A stretch of DNA of 40,109 nucleotides. Source: Alkalibacillus filiformis. GTDB lineage: Bacteria; Bacillota; Bacilli; Bacillales; Alkalibacillaceae. The stretch is taken from assembly GCF_030814115.1 (NCBI RefSeq), contig NZ_JAUSUP010000015.1, forward strand, positions 1-40,109, given 5' to 3'. The translations under genes were made by a program, and so were the position numbers. Below are positions 40,101 to 40,109 of this stretch, in pieces (position 1 is the first letter of the stretch; the number at the start of each line of letters is the position of its first letter). The notes beneath the pieces are model-generated. The model had not been told where the DNA came from and searched no databases. It saw only the letters and a list, made by a program, of their open reading frames with translations.

Positions 40101-40109
40101 AATCCTCAT

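Overview
This window looks like a chromosomal segment of a low-GC, spore-forming Bacillaceae bacterium, probably a halophilic or alkaliphilic one. The evidence is B. subtilis-type operons (yrrT-mccA-mccB, ykkCD with its guanidine riboswitch, queF with a preQ1 riboswitch), a CotF-type spore coat protein, strong AAGGAGG-type ribosome binding sites with TTG/GTG starts, a NaChBac-type sodium channel typical of alkaliphilic/halophilic bacilli, and acidic exported domains. No phage, IS transposase, CRISPR array, rRNA or tRNA was seen.

Layout. 1-3.2 kb: a 20-bp-period repeat array, an ASCH-domain gene, small membrane and lipoprotein genes, and an rRNA methyltransferase. 3.3-5.9 kb: an M20-type amidohydrolase, then preQ1 riboswitch-queF-transporter. 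6-9.1 kb: an MFS transporter, a guanidine riboswitch driving an SMR exporter pair, and a voltage-gated sodium channel. 9.1-13.3 kb: a second kind of array, a coat protein, and the methionine-to-cysteine operon yrrT-luxS-mccA-mccB. 13.5-15.7 kb: pdxK and an MFS pump. 15.9-19.6 kb: an iron(III) ABC importer with paired Fur boxes. 19.7-24.5 kb: a third array in the cysK 3' region, then tryptophan catabolism (kynA facing kynU-kynB) around a MITE-like Bacillaceae repeat. 24.5-28.5 kb: flavin reductase, pabA, a pabB-pabC fusion and an anchored alpha/beta hydrolase. 28.5-31.7 kb: an ECF sigma/anti-sigma pair beside a beheaded thioredoxin-like pseudogene, then threonine aldolase and a possible small RNA. 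31.8-40.1 kb: a lytic transglycosylase, a methionine gamma-lyase under a probable CcpA site, rarD, small conserved genes, an ArsR-type regulator with an MFS exporter, typA, and a fourth array.

Theme. Sulfur amino-acid and PLP chemistry is over-represented (luxS, mccA, mccB, cysK, methionine gamma-lyase, threonine aldolase, kynureninase, pdxK). The mcc operon recycles S-adenosylhomocysteine-derived homocysteine to cysteine; cysK makes cysteine from sulfide; methionine gamma-lyase destroys methionine.

The least explained structure is a set of four intergenic arrays (90-302, 9151-9290, 19684-19822, 39941-40016). They share a strict 20-21 bp monomer, often with a 40-41 bp dimer, but have three different core sequences. 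All lie in gene 3' regions next to intrinsic terminators, and none is coding. Two of them, 19 kb apart and in opposite orientation, share unit sequence, unit order and polarity.
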